Source: QHWK01 sp035315685 (lineage in GTDB: Bacteria > Acidobacteriota > Vicinamibacteria > Vicinamibacterales > CAVVIG01). Taken from it: a stretch of DNA of 21,072 nucleotides. The position numbers were made by a program, and so were the translations under genes. The stretch is taken from NCBI GenBank assembly GCA_035315685.1, contig DATFXR010000741.1:1-21072 (forward strand), given 5' to 3'. Positions 13,833 to 21,072 of this stretch are shown here, piece after piece. The notes under the pieces are model-generated. The model saw only the letters and a list, made by a program, of their open reading frames with translations. It was not told the origin of the DNA and did no database searches. Each line of letters opens with the position of its first letter. Within the stretch, counting starts at the first letter, position 1.

Positions 13833-16535
13833 ATGTCGATGTTCCGACGGCTGCTGGCGAGGCTCGGCCGCTCGTTGTGGCAGGGACGAACCGGCGTCGA
13901 CGTGTCGCGCGAGATCGCCACACATCTCCAGATGCTCGAGGAGGACCTGGCACGGCGCGGGCTGAGCCGCGACGAGGCGCGCGCCGAAGCGCGTCGCCGA
14001 TTCGGCAGCGCGGCGCTGGCGGCGGATCAGCACCGCGACACGCGAGGATTCGCATGGGTCGATGACCTGCGCTGGGACATCCGCTATGCGGCGCGGCTGC
14101 TGGCGCGCAATCCGGCTTTCGCGCTGACGGCGATCCTCTCGCTGGCGATCGGGATTGGCGCGAACACGACGGTGTTCACCATCGCGCACGCGTTGCTGTT
14201 TCGCGACCCCGCCGGCGTCACCCACCCCGAGCGACTGGTGGACATAGGCAGCAGCCGCAACGGCCGCGGCTTCAGCACCATTTCGTATCCGACCTACATC
14301 GACGTCCGCGATCGCGCGTCGACGCTCGACGGTGTCTACGCATATCCGCTGTTTCCGGAGGCGATGAGCCTCACCGACGCGACAGCCACGACGGGCTCGG
14401 GAGGGGTCGAGCGCATCTTCGGCAGCGTCGTCAGCGCGAACTATTTCGCGGTGCTCGGCGCAGCACCGGCGCGCGGGCAACTGTTTCGGCCTGAGGCGGA
14501 CGAATCGGCGCCCGTCGTCGTCCTCAGCCATCGGTTCTGGATGCGGCGTTTCAACGGCGACGCCGCGATCGTCGGCAAGGCGCTGACCATCAACGGCCAG
14601 CCGTTCGTCGTGTCTGGCGTGGCAGCTGAACGATTCCAGGGCACCGGCGTGTTCGCTGAAGACGTGTGGATGCCACTGACGGCACCCCGCGCGGTTGACC
14701 GCGCGATGCTGACCAACCGCGGCGCGGTGTGGCTGAACGCGGGAGGACGCTTGAGATCGGGCGTCTCGGTCACCCAGGCTTCAGCCGAGCTCGATGCAAT
14801 CGGCCGCTCGCTCGTTCGCGAGCATCCGGATCTTCAGAATCCGGATGTCACGCTTCGCGCGATTGCGCCGTCGCCGCTTCCGGGTGCCGGCGGACCTGTG
14901 GCGGCGCTTCTCGCACTCCTGATCGGGATCGTGGGAGTCGTGCTGCTGATCGCCTGCGCGAACCTCGCCGGCGTGCTGCTGGCGCGCGCGGCGGCGCGCC
15001 GCCGGGAAATCGCCGTGCGGCTCGCGATCGGCGCCGGACGCCGTCGGCTGATCCGCCAGCTGCTCGTCGAGACGCTGCTGCTGTTCGCGATCGGCGGGGG
15101 GGCCGCGCTCGTTGTCGCGCGGATCGCAACCTCTCTGCTCGTGTCGATGATGCCGGCGCTGTCGGTCCCGATCGACATCTCGCTAGCGCTCGACGGATTC
15201 GGGATCGTCTTCACCGCCGGCCTCGCGTGTGCCGCCGCCCTGCTGTCCGGACTGGCGCCGGCGCTTCACACGTCGAAGGCCGACGTCGTGTCGGCCCTGA
15301 AGGACGAGACACCGTTTGCGAGCCGGCACGGCCTGCGGCACGCATTCGTCGTGGCGCAGGTCGCGTGCAGCGTCCTACTGGTCGTCGTCGCCGGGCTCTT
15401 CGCGCGGGCGCTTCAGAAGGTGGAGTCGACCAGTCCGGGCTTCGACGCGCACGGTCTCGAGCTCGCCGCGGTGAACTTCTCGCTCGCCGGCTACACGGAT
15501 ACGACCGCGCCGCTCTTCGCGCGCGAATTAATCACGCGCGTTCGCGCACTACCCGCCGTACAGGAGGCGACGATTGCGTTCGTGCTGCCGGGCGGTTTCG
15601 AGCGCCTCGGTCTCGGCGGCATCGCGGCCGCCGATAAAGGGTCGGCCGACGCCGCGCAGATGGCCTCGGCGGACTGGAACATCGTCGAGCCGCGCTACTT
15701 CGCGACGCTGCGGATGGCGATCTTCGCCGGACGCGATTTCACCGCGGCCGATGCGCGCGGCGCGGAGCCGGTTGCGATCGTCGGAGAAGGCGTCGTCCGC
15801 AGGTTCTGGCCCGGGACGAGGATTGCTGACGCCGTCGGCCGGCATCTGCTCCAGCGATCGTTCGATCCGCACCGCAAGGCCGCGTCCACGCGCACGCTGC
15901 GCATCGTCGGCGTCGCGCGCGATCCGACGTACGGCACGCTGCTCGAGGGAACGACCAGCTTGTACGTCTACGTGCCGCTGCAGCAGCAGTACCTTCGCGG
16001 CACCCCGATGATCGTGGCGCGGTCGCGCGACGGGCGGCGCCTCGCCGAGGACCTTCGCATCGCCGTCGCGGCGATGAATCCGAATCTGCCGATCGTGTCG
16101 TCGCGATCCGGCGACGACTACACGTCGCTCGGCGTGCTGCCGCAGCGGATCGTGGCCGCGGTCGCGGCCGGTCTCGGGGGTGTCGGCCTGCTTCTGGCGG
16201 CGATTGGCGTGTACGGCCTGACGGCCTTCGCGGTCGCGCGGCGGACGCGTGAATTCGGGGTGCGGATCGCGCTCGGCGCGACCAGCGGCGACATCGTCGG
16301 GATGGTGCTGCGCCAGGGCATGGGGATTACGACGGCAGGCGCCGCGATCGGTCTGCTGTTAGCTGCGGCCGCAGGCAACGCGGCGACGGCGTACCTGTTC
16401 GGCTTGCCGCCAATGGATCCGGTGACGTTCGTCGCGACCGCAGTGCTGTTTGCGGTCGTCGGTCTCGCGGCATGCTACGCGCCCGCGCGGCGGGCTACGC
16501 GTGTCAATCCGATCGCGTGTCTGCGATCTGAGTGA
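13833..16535 (+). CDS. ADOP-type ABC transporter permease (MacB/FtsX family), second of pair
   Basis: A 900-residue paralogue of the preceding gene with the same plan: helical leader (VSREIATHLQMLEEDLARRG), first helix LSLAIGIGANTTVFTIAHAL (about 100-119), MacB-like periplasmic domain, FtsX helices around 350-520 (VGVVLLIACANLAGVLLARA) and a C-terminal FtsX domain with AVARRTREFGVRIALGA. The ATG at 13833 lies 4 bp after the stop of the first permease, so they form an operon. Sequence divergence between the two is large, so this is an old duplication and they may work as a heteromer. No ATPase gene lies within the window. Confidence 0.9.
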   Translation: MSMFRRLLARLGRSLWQGRTGVDVSREIATHLQMLEEDLARRGLSRDEARAEARRRFGSAALAADQHRDTRGFAWVDDLRWDIRYAARLLARNPAFALTAILSLAIGIGANTTVFTIAHALLFRDPAGVTHPERLVDIGSSRNGRGFSTISYPTYIDVRDRASTLDGVYAYPLFPEAMSLTDATATTGSGGVERIFGSVVSANYFAVLGAAPARGQLFRPEADESAPVVVLSHRFWMRRFNGDAAIVGKALTINGQPFVVSGVAAERFQGTGVFAEDVWMPLTAPRAVDRAMLTNRGAVWLNAGGRLRSGVSVTQASAELDAIGRSLVREHPDLQNPDVTLRAIAPSPLPGAGGPVAALLALLIGIVGVVLLIACANLAGVLLARAAARRREIAVRLAIGAGRRRLIRQLLVETLLLFAIGGGAALVVARIATSLLVSMMPALSVPIDISLALDGFGIVFTAGLACAAALLSGLAPALHTSKADVVSALKDETPFASRHGLRHAFVVAQVACSVLLVVVAGLFARALQKVESTSPGFDAHGLELAAVNFSLAGYTDTTAPLFARELITRVRALPAVQEATIAFVLPGGFERLGLGGIAAADKGSADAAQMASADWNIVEPRYFATLRMAIFAGRDFTAADARGAEPVAIVGEGVVRRFWPGTRIADAVGRHLLQRSFDPHRKAASTRTLRIVGVARDPTYGTLLEGTTSLYVYVPLQQQYLRGTPMIVARSRDGRRLAEDLRIAVAAMNPNLPIVSSRSGDDYTSLGVLPQRIVAAVAAGLGGVGLLLAAIGVYGLTAFAVARRTREFGVRIALGATSGDIVGMVLRQGMGITTAGAAIGLLLAAAAGNAATAYLFGLPPMDPVTFVATAVLFAVVGLAACYAPARRATRVNPIACLRSE

Positions 16536-16544
16536 GAGCCGTCG

Positions 16545-16622
16545 GTGACGGCCGTCCTTCGCCCCGTAGACCTCGCCCATGAGGCCAGCACCAAAAGGCC
16601 TCGCGATCTCGTACCTGCCGCC
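16545..16622 (-). pseudogene. Remnant of a Ser/Thr protein kinase N-terminus
   Basis: On the minus strand this 110-bp gap encodes GGRYEIARPFGAGLMGEVYG followed by AKDGR. This matches the kinase P-loop region of the neighbouring intact kinase (GPYEILAPLGAGGMGEVYRA then KDTK). After about 25 residues the match ends next to the stop of the second permease, and a stop codon lies upstream in frame, so it cannot make a kinase. The DNA differs clearly from the intact gene, so it is not a fresh duplication. It seems to be what remains of another kinase gene removed by deletion. Confidence 0.6.
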
Positions 16623-16645
16623 CGTGATGCGACGGTCAACGACAT

Positions 16646-19309
16646 CTACTTCTCAACTGGTGCAATCCGGCGCAGCTCATCGAAGAAGTTCATCAGCAGC
16701 ATGACGTGGCGTTGCACGTCAGTCGCCTCGGTCCCTCCGGGCGGCATCAGCACCGCGAACCGTTTCCCGTCTGGGGCAAGATCGAGGTTGGGAGTCAAGC
16801 CCGTGCTCGCCAGCCGCTTGTCTGACCACAGGCGAGGCTTGTCCGCGACGAAGGTATCCCCCCTCGCCGAGTAGGTCGCCACCATAATCCGGCTGTCTTC
16901 CGTTCGATAGAACAGCTCGCGCCCATTTCGCGCCCACCGTGGCATCGTCCCGCCGCCATTCGAGATCAGCCAGCGCGAGCCCCTGTCCGGAAACGCGCGC
17001 ACGTACACTTCATAACTGCCGGACTCCGCATCCGCATAGGCGAGCCATCGTCCATCCGGCGAGAATGCCGGGAAAGGCTGCGCCGATGACGTTTGGAGGA
17101 ACACCTCCGGCTTGTTGGCGCGCAATTCCCCGGAGCCTCCGTCCAAGAGCACGGTCTGGACGAGACCGCCAGCGCGATTCAATTCTGAAAAGACCAGCCG
17201 TCTGCCATCGGGGGAAAACGACGACGGCCACTGAAGAGCCTTGCTTCCGGTCAACAGTCGTGGTTTACCGGCACCGTCGGTGCGCGCCCACCACATGCCT
17301 CCCGGTGAATTGAAGACGACATACTGTCCATCTGGGCTCCATACCGGATTACCGTACACATTCTCGCCGTCGGTCACCCGCGTTTTGCCGCCTCGCTGCC
17401 AATCGTAGATCCACAGATCGGCATTCGGACCCTGGTTCACTATCGAGATCAGTTTGCTGCCATCCGGCGAGATGCGCGGAAACAGGTAAAGGGCCGGCTC
17501 GGTTTCGAGGGGCTCCATCTTTCCGGTGCTGTCCATCCAGTGAATGGTTGTAAGACCCTCCGTCCTGCCTTTCCGGTACAACGCCATGCCGCTGCTGGAG
17601 ACATCGAGTCGCGAAAACCCGTAATTCGTATCATTCGAGACGTCTTCGACAGCGACGGCGGGTGAGCCGCGGACCTCCAAGCGGACCGGGTCGAACGGTA
17701 CGGCGAGGAGCGTTCCCTTCCTCACGTAGAGCAGGTGTCCGCTAGGCACGTACCGTGGATACAGGCCTGCGCGTTTCATTACGATCTTCTCAGCGTGAGC
17801 CGCCAAGGACCACACACTGATGTCGGCTTCGTCGTAGTTCGATGCCGTCGCACTCGACATGAACAGCACGATCTTCCCACCGGGCAGGACTTGCGGCCAC
17901 CGATGGCTTTGTTCGCCCGGCGCCAGTGTCGTCAGCGAAGTAATCGACCCGCCTTCAGCTGGAATCAGCGACAACCCTCTCTGTGTTTCCAACGCCGCAA
18001 TGATATGACCATCTTCTCCCCACGTGCCGCCGCGGCCCGCAGGGGCATCACACAGAGTAACCGGCTCCCCGCCGTCGACGCGCGTTTTCCTCAGTTTGCC
18101 TCCCGCGAAAAAGCCGACCCAGTGGCCGTCCGGAGAGAAGAACGGTGCGTACGCGCCATCGCTGCCGCGCAGTTCCGCTGATTCCGACTGAGATCGGTCC
18201 AGCGGGCGGGTCAACAATCGCGACTTGCCGTTGGGCCCCTCAGCGACGATGACGAGCCGGGTTCCATCCGGAGAAAGGATCGCGTCCGGACCGAGATTCG
18301 TTGGCGCCACCGCCATTCCCAGATCCACATCCAGCCGCATCGCGTCTCGAGCATTGGTGGGCGCAGCGCGGCGCCACGGCGCCCACAACGCGAAGACTGC
18401 CACGAGGGCGAACGCGCCCGCGAGCGCCCACGGCAGGCTGGGTCTTGCCTGGGACCTCGCTTCTGCCGCATCTTCGAGCAGCAGCTGCCAGTCACTAATC
18501 GCCTGCAGCCGCTGCTTGGGGTCCTTTTGTAAACAGGCGTAAAGCAGGCGTCGTATACGGACCGGCACTCGCGCCAGATCTGGCTCTTCCTTCAACACCG
18601 CCACCAACGTGTCGGAGATCGTCTCACCCACGAACGCTTGTCGGCCGGTGAGCATCTCGTAGAGCAGGCATCCGAATGCCCACACGTCGCTGCGTTTATC
18701 TGCGGGACGCCCTTTGGCCTGCTCGGGTGACATATACGCGGCCGTGCCGAGAATCACGCCGATGCCCGTCATCATCGCGGGCGAAGTAATCGTGGGCGAG
18801 TTGGTCACGTCGAGCGAACCGCTCGCAGCCTCGGTCGCCTTGGCAAGACCAAAGTCCAGCACCTTGACGTTCCCGTCTCGTCTCAGCGCGGTGTTCGCTG
18901 GCTTCAGGTCCCGATGGATAATGCCCTTCTCGTGCGCGGCTTCGAGCGCCTCTGCGATCTGCCTGGCAATGGCGAGCGCTTCATCGACGGGAATTTTTCC
19001 GCGTGCGATCCGCTTGTCGAGACTCTCGCCGTCCACCAGCTCCAGCACGAGGAACTGGGTGCCGTTGGCTTCGTCGAGACCGTAAATAGCTCCTATGTGC
19101 GGATGGTTCAGCGCGGCGAGGACCTGGGCTTCTCTGCGAAATCTGGCCAGCCGTTCAGGATCGTTCGTGAAAGTGGCCGGCAAAATCTTCAGCGCCACCT
19201 CGCGTCCGAGCTTGGTGTCCTTGGCGCGGTAGACTTCTCCCATGCCGCCGGCGCCAAGCGGCGCGAGGATCTCGTACGGGCCGAGAAACGTTCCGGCAGC
19301 AAGGGCCAT
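16646..19309 (-). CDS. Ser/Thr protein kinase with C-terminal PD40/TolB-like propeller
   Basis: An 887-residue transmembrane kinase. The kinase domain (about 11-280) has the glycine loop LGAGGMGEV (18-26), catalytic Lys41 (VALKIL), IHRDLKPAN (131-139, Asp134) and DFG (152-154). It also has GTAAYMSPEQ (188-197). A single membrane helix lies at about 293-310 (LPWALAGAFALVAVFALW). The extracytoplasmic part holds at least six SPDG repeats such as FSPDGHWVGFF, WSPDGQYVVFN and FSPDGRWLAYA, typical of a TolB/PD40 beta-propeller. It likely senses an outside ligand or protein and phosphorylates cytoplasmic targets; this architecture is frequent in Acidobacteriota. HRDLKPANTAL departs slightly from the common PANIL/PANIK. 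The frame runs to a TTG at 19339, but the ATG at 19309 begins right before the family start (LGPYEI) and is preferred. No obvious target gene is adjacent. Confidence 0.9.
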   Translation of the reverse strand: MALAAGTFLGPYEILAPLGAGGMGEVYRAKDTKLGREVALKILPATFTNDPERLARFRREAQVLAALNHPHIGAIYGLDEANGTQFLVLELVDGESLDKRIARGKIPVDEALAIARQIAEALEAAHEKGIIHRDLKPANTALRRDGNVKVLDFGLAKATEAASGSLDVTNSPTITSPAMMTGIGVILGTAAYMSPEQAKGRPADKRSDVWAFGCLLYEMLTGRQAFVGETISDTLVAVLKEEPDLARVPVRIRRLLYACLQKDPKQRLQAISDWQLLLEDAAEARSQARPSLPWALAGAFALVAVFALWAPWRRAAPTNARDAMRLDVDLGMAVAPTNLGPDAILSPDGTRLVIVAEGPNGKSRLLTRPLDRSQSESAELRGSDGAYAPFFSPDGHWVGFFAGGKLRKTRVDGGEPVTLCDAPAGRGGTWGEDGHIIAALETQRGLSLIPAEGGSITSLTTLAPGEQSHRWPQVLPGGKIVLFMSSATASNYDEADISVWSLAAHAEKIVMKRAGLYPRYVPSGHLLYVRKGTLLAVPFDPVRLEVRGSPAVAVEDVSNDTNYGFSRLDVSSSGMALYRKGRTEGLTTIHWMDSTGKMEPLETEPALYLFPRISPDGSKLISIVNQGPNADLWIYDWQRGGKTRVTDGENVYGNPVWSPDGQYVVFNSPGGMWWARTDGAGKPRLLTGSKALQWPSSFSPDGRRLVFSELNRAGGLVQTVLLDGGSGELRANKPEVFLQTSSAQPFPAFSPDGRWLAYADAESGSYEVYVRAFPDRGSRWLISNGGGTMPRWARNGRELFYRTEDSRIMVATYSARGDTFVADKPRLWSDKRLASTGLTPNLDLAPDGKRFAVLMPPGGTEATDVQRHVMLLMNFFDELRRIAPVEK

Positions 19310-19336
19310 GCGCGGCTTCGTTGTTGTGAGACGCAC

Positions 19337-19426
19337 CAATGGCTAATGGCTGATGGCATACGGAAGGTGGCTGATGGACTCACTCTTCAGCCATTTTAGC
19401 CATCAGCCTTCAGCCATCAGCCATCC
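19337..19426. repeat. GGCTGATGG / CCATCAGCC inverted repeat array
   Basis: The left part has AATGGCTAATGGCTGATGG and a further GGTGGCTGATGG; the right part has TTCAGCCATTTTAGCCATCAG followed by two more CAGCCATC units. The two halves can fold into a long hairpin. It lies upstream of the kinase start and downstream of the PQQ dehydrogenase stop, with no gene inside. Confidence 0.65.
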
Positions 19427-19458
19427 AGCCAAGAGCGCGCGTGAGCGCGCTATTGGCT
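19427..19458 (-). terminator. GC-rich hairpin over the PQQ dehydrogenase stop codon
   Basis: AGCCAAGAGCGCGC and GCGCGCTATTGGCT form a 14-position stem with one mismatch around a GTGA (GNRA-type) tetraloop. The TAG stop of the dehydrogenase lies inside the right arm. There is no T run afterwards, so it may be a stabilising or Rho-linked end rather than a simple intrinsic terminator. Confidence 0.5.
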
Positions 19459-21072
19459 GGGCGCGCGCGCTGAGGCGGGTAAGCTGAACGCGATGTACTC
19501 GCCTGAGTAAACGCCGCCGGCGACCGCGACGACGATGTACTGCCTGCCATCGGCGAGATATGTCATCGGCGAGCCGCTCTGTGGTGCGGGCATCCAGACT
19601 GCGCCGACCTCGCGCCCCGTGTTCTTGTCGTACGCGCGCAGCATCGCGCCGCGCTGGCGTCCGGGCGGCGCCGTCACTGAAGGATCGCCCATGACGACCA
19701 GCGTCTTGGTCACCATCAATCCGACACCGGACGTTCCAGGTTGCCCGGTCTTCGGAATGTCCTTGCCGGCCAGCAACGGATGATTGCGGACGTTGTCTGG
19801 CGTATCGCCGTGCGCCACCTGCCAGACGAGATCGCCGCGATCGAGATTGATCGCAGACAGCACGCCGTACGGCGGCTTGACGATCGGCAGTCCCTGTACA
19901 GTGAGGCCGGCGCTCGGACCGTCGGCCGGCTCGCGGCCCGTCGCCTGCAGCGGCTGCTGCTGTCGCGGACGCGGTGGCGCATCGGCTGCGCAGCAGTCGC
20001 CGGGCCCCATCACCTCGCGGAACTCCTGACCGGCGAGGCCCGACACGTAGCCGATGTCGGAGAAGCCTTTTGGCGGCGCAACCAGCGAGCGCGCGCCAAC
20101 CGCCATGTTGCCTGCCTGCGCGAAGACGGTGTGCGTTTCCGGATCCGCCGCTGAGCCTGGCCAGTTCGTCGCGGTCGACGCGACGATCGCTCCGTAGAGC
20201 GGACCGGCCGCGTTGCCGATGATCGGCGGCGCGAACGGCGACGGCTCGTACTTGTACTTCTTCAACCGCTCGACCGCCTGCGCGCGCAGCTCCGGCGTGA
20301 AGTCGATCAGATCGTCAGGCACCTTGAGATAGTTGCGCGCGTAGGCCGGCGGCTTGCTCGGGAACGGCTGCGTCGGCGACGTCTTCTCGCCCGGTACATC
20401 GGACTGCGGCACCGGTTTCTCTTCGATCGGCCACACCGGCTGACCGGTCACGCGGTCGAACACGTAGAGCCATCCGAGCTTGCTTGGCGACGCGACTGCC
20501 TTGATCGCCTTGCCGTTCACGTTGATGTCGAGCAGCAGCGCGGCGGAGGAATTGTCGAAATTCCAGATCGGATGGTGGACGAACTGGTAGTGCCACTTCC
20601 GCTGGCCGGTCTTGAGATCGACACAGACCAGGGTCTCGGCGAACAGGTTGTTCCCGGGACGATGGCCGCCGTAGAAATCCGACGTCGGTGTCTCGATCGG
20701 GAGATAGACGAGGCCGAGCTCTTCGTCGACGGTGATCTGCGTCCACACGCCGGTGTTGCCGTTGACCGCCCACGACTCGTTCTCCCAGGTGTCGTTGCCG
20801 AACTCGCCCGGCCTCGGAATGGTGTTGAAGGTCCACAGCAGCTTGCCGGTGCGCGCGTCGAAGGCGCGGACCAGCCCTTTGGTGTTGTTGTGCGTCGAGA
20901 CCGTCGCGCCCTCGCGCATCGCCGAGCCGACGATCACCGTGTCCTTCACGACGGCGGCCGTCGAGTGCACGCCAATCTCGCCCGTCTCGAGATCGATCTG
21001 CTCGCCCTTGCCTTTCACGACGCCGAGCTTGAGATCGAGGATGCCGCCCTTTCCGAAGGAGCTGACGAGCGC
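19450..21072 (-). CDS. PQQ-dependent dehydrogenase (quinoprotein), 5' partial
   Basis: The frame is open to the window edge, giving the last 540 residues; the start is outside. Repeated propeller-blade motifs are visible: LVRAFDARTGKLLWTFNT, LVCVDLKTGQRKWHYQ, WLYVFDRVTGQPVWP and LSAINLDRGDLVWQ, the AxDxxTGxxxW tryptophan-docking signature of PQQ enzymes. Segments WENESWAVNGNTGVWTQI and TPTSDFYGGHRPGNNLF are typical of the glucose-dehydrogenase-like periplasmic quinoprotein group. It should oxidise a sugar or alcohol in the periplasm with PQQ and pass electrons to quinone or a cytochrome. A Cys-Cys pair (about 360-361) precedes a Pro/Gln-rich insert of about 25 residues; it is not at the usual place of the vicinal disulfide of methanol-dehydrogenase-type enzymes. 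No cytochrome c domain is seen at the C-terminus. Confidence 0.88.
   Translation of the reverse strand, partial: ALVSSFGKGGILDLKLGVVKGKGEQIDLETGEIGVHSTAAVVKDTVIVGSAMREGATVSTHNNTKGLVRAFDARTGKLLWTFNTIPRPGEFGNDTWENESWAVNGNTGVWTQITVDEELGLVYLPIETPTSDFYGGHRPGNNLFAETLVCVDLKTGQRKWHYQFVHHPIWNFDNSSAALLLDINVNGKAIKAVASPSKLGWLYVFDRVTGQPVWPIEEKPVPQSDVPGEKTSPTQPFPSKPPAYARNYLKVPDDLIDFTPELRAQAVERLKKYKYEPSPFAPPIIGNAAGPLYGAIVASTATNWPGSAADPETHTVFAQAGNMAVGARSLVAPPKGFSDIGYVSGLAGQEFREVMGPGDCCAADAPPRPRQQQPLQATGREPADGPSAGLTVQGLPIVKPPYGVLSAINLDRGDLVWQVAHGDTPDNVRNHPLLAGKDIPKTGQPGTSGVGLMVTKTLVVMGDPSVTAPPGRQRGAMLRAYDKNTGREVGAVWMPAPQSGSPMTYLADGRQYIVVAVAGGVYSGEYIAFSLPASARAPSQ

Overview
The window looks like chromosomal DNA of a GC-rich acidobacterium, most likely class Vicinamibacteria (inference). 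The signs are a tandem pair of ADOP-type FtsX permeases, a Ser/Thr kinase fused to PD40/TolB-like repeats, a PQQ dehydrogenase, a YtcJ-type amidohydrolase, and short intergenic palindromic repeats. I see no rRNA, tRNA, CRISPR array, transposase or phage gene.

Layout. Positions 1-1026 (-) hold the N-terminal part of an exported amidohydrolase; a class D beta-lactamase (1064-1924, +) diverges from it. A palindromic repeat at 1920-1975 separates the lactamase from the convergent next block. Positions 1990-8889 hold a compact block of seven genes: a membrane sulfatase-superfamily enzyme and a CDP-alcohol phosphatidyltransferase on the minus strand; then, diverging across only 15 bp, an MDR-type dehydrogenase, a 6-pyruvoyl-tetrahydropterin-synthase-like protein, a GT4 glycosyltransferase and a SAM methyltransferase on the plus strand; and a convergent RibD-C/dihydrofolate-reductase-like reductase. 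This block is the best candidate for an uncharacterised system. The enzyme classes suggest a glycosylated, methylated pterin- or ribityl-pyrimidine-like compound or a modified lipid headgroup. The pterin-synthase homologue lacks its normal catalytic triad and one zinc ligand. A pair of inverted repeat clusters has entered the operon between the pterin-synthase-like gene and the glycosyltransferase gene and now encodes the end of one and the start of the other.

Positions 8948-9698 hold a small Arg-rich protein and a stand-alone receiver-domain protein, convergent. Positions 9843-10817 encode an exported protein with a C-terminal cytochrome c'/c556-like heme motif. A 269-bp gap follows with a long inverted repeat and an 8-bp-period pyrimidine minisatellite. 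Positions 11087-16535 hold two consecutive ADOP permeases. Positions 16551-16622 carry a decayed kinase P-loop fragment just beyond the end of an intact PD40 kinase (16646-19309, -). After a repeat-rich 140-bp gap comes a PQQ-dependent dehydrogenase (19450 to the window edge, -), partial at its 5' end.

All family assignments come from reading motifs in translations; no database search was possible.
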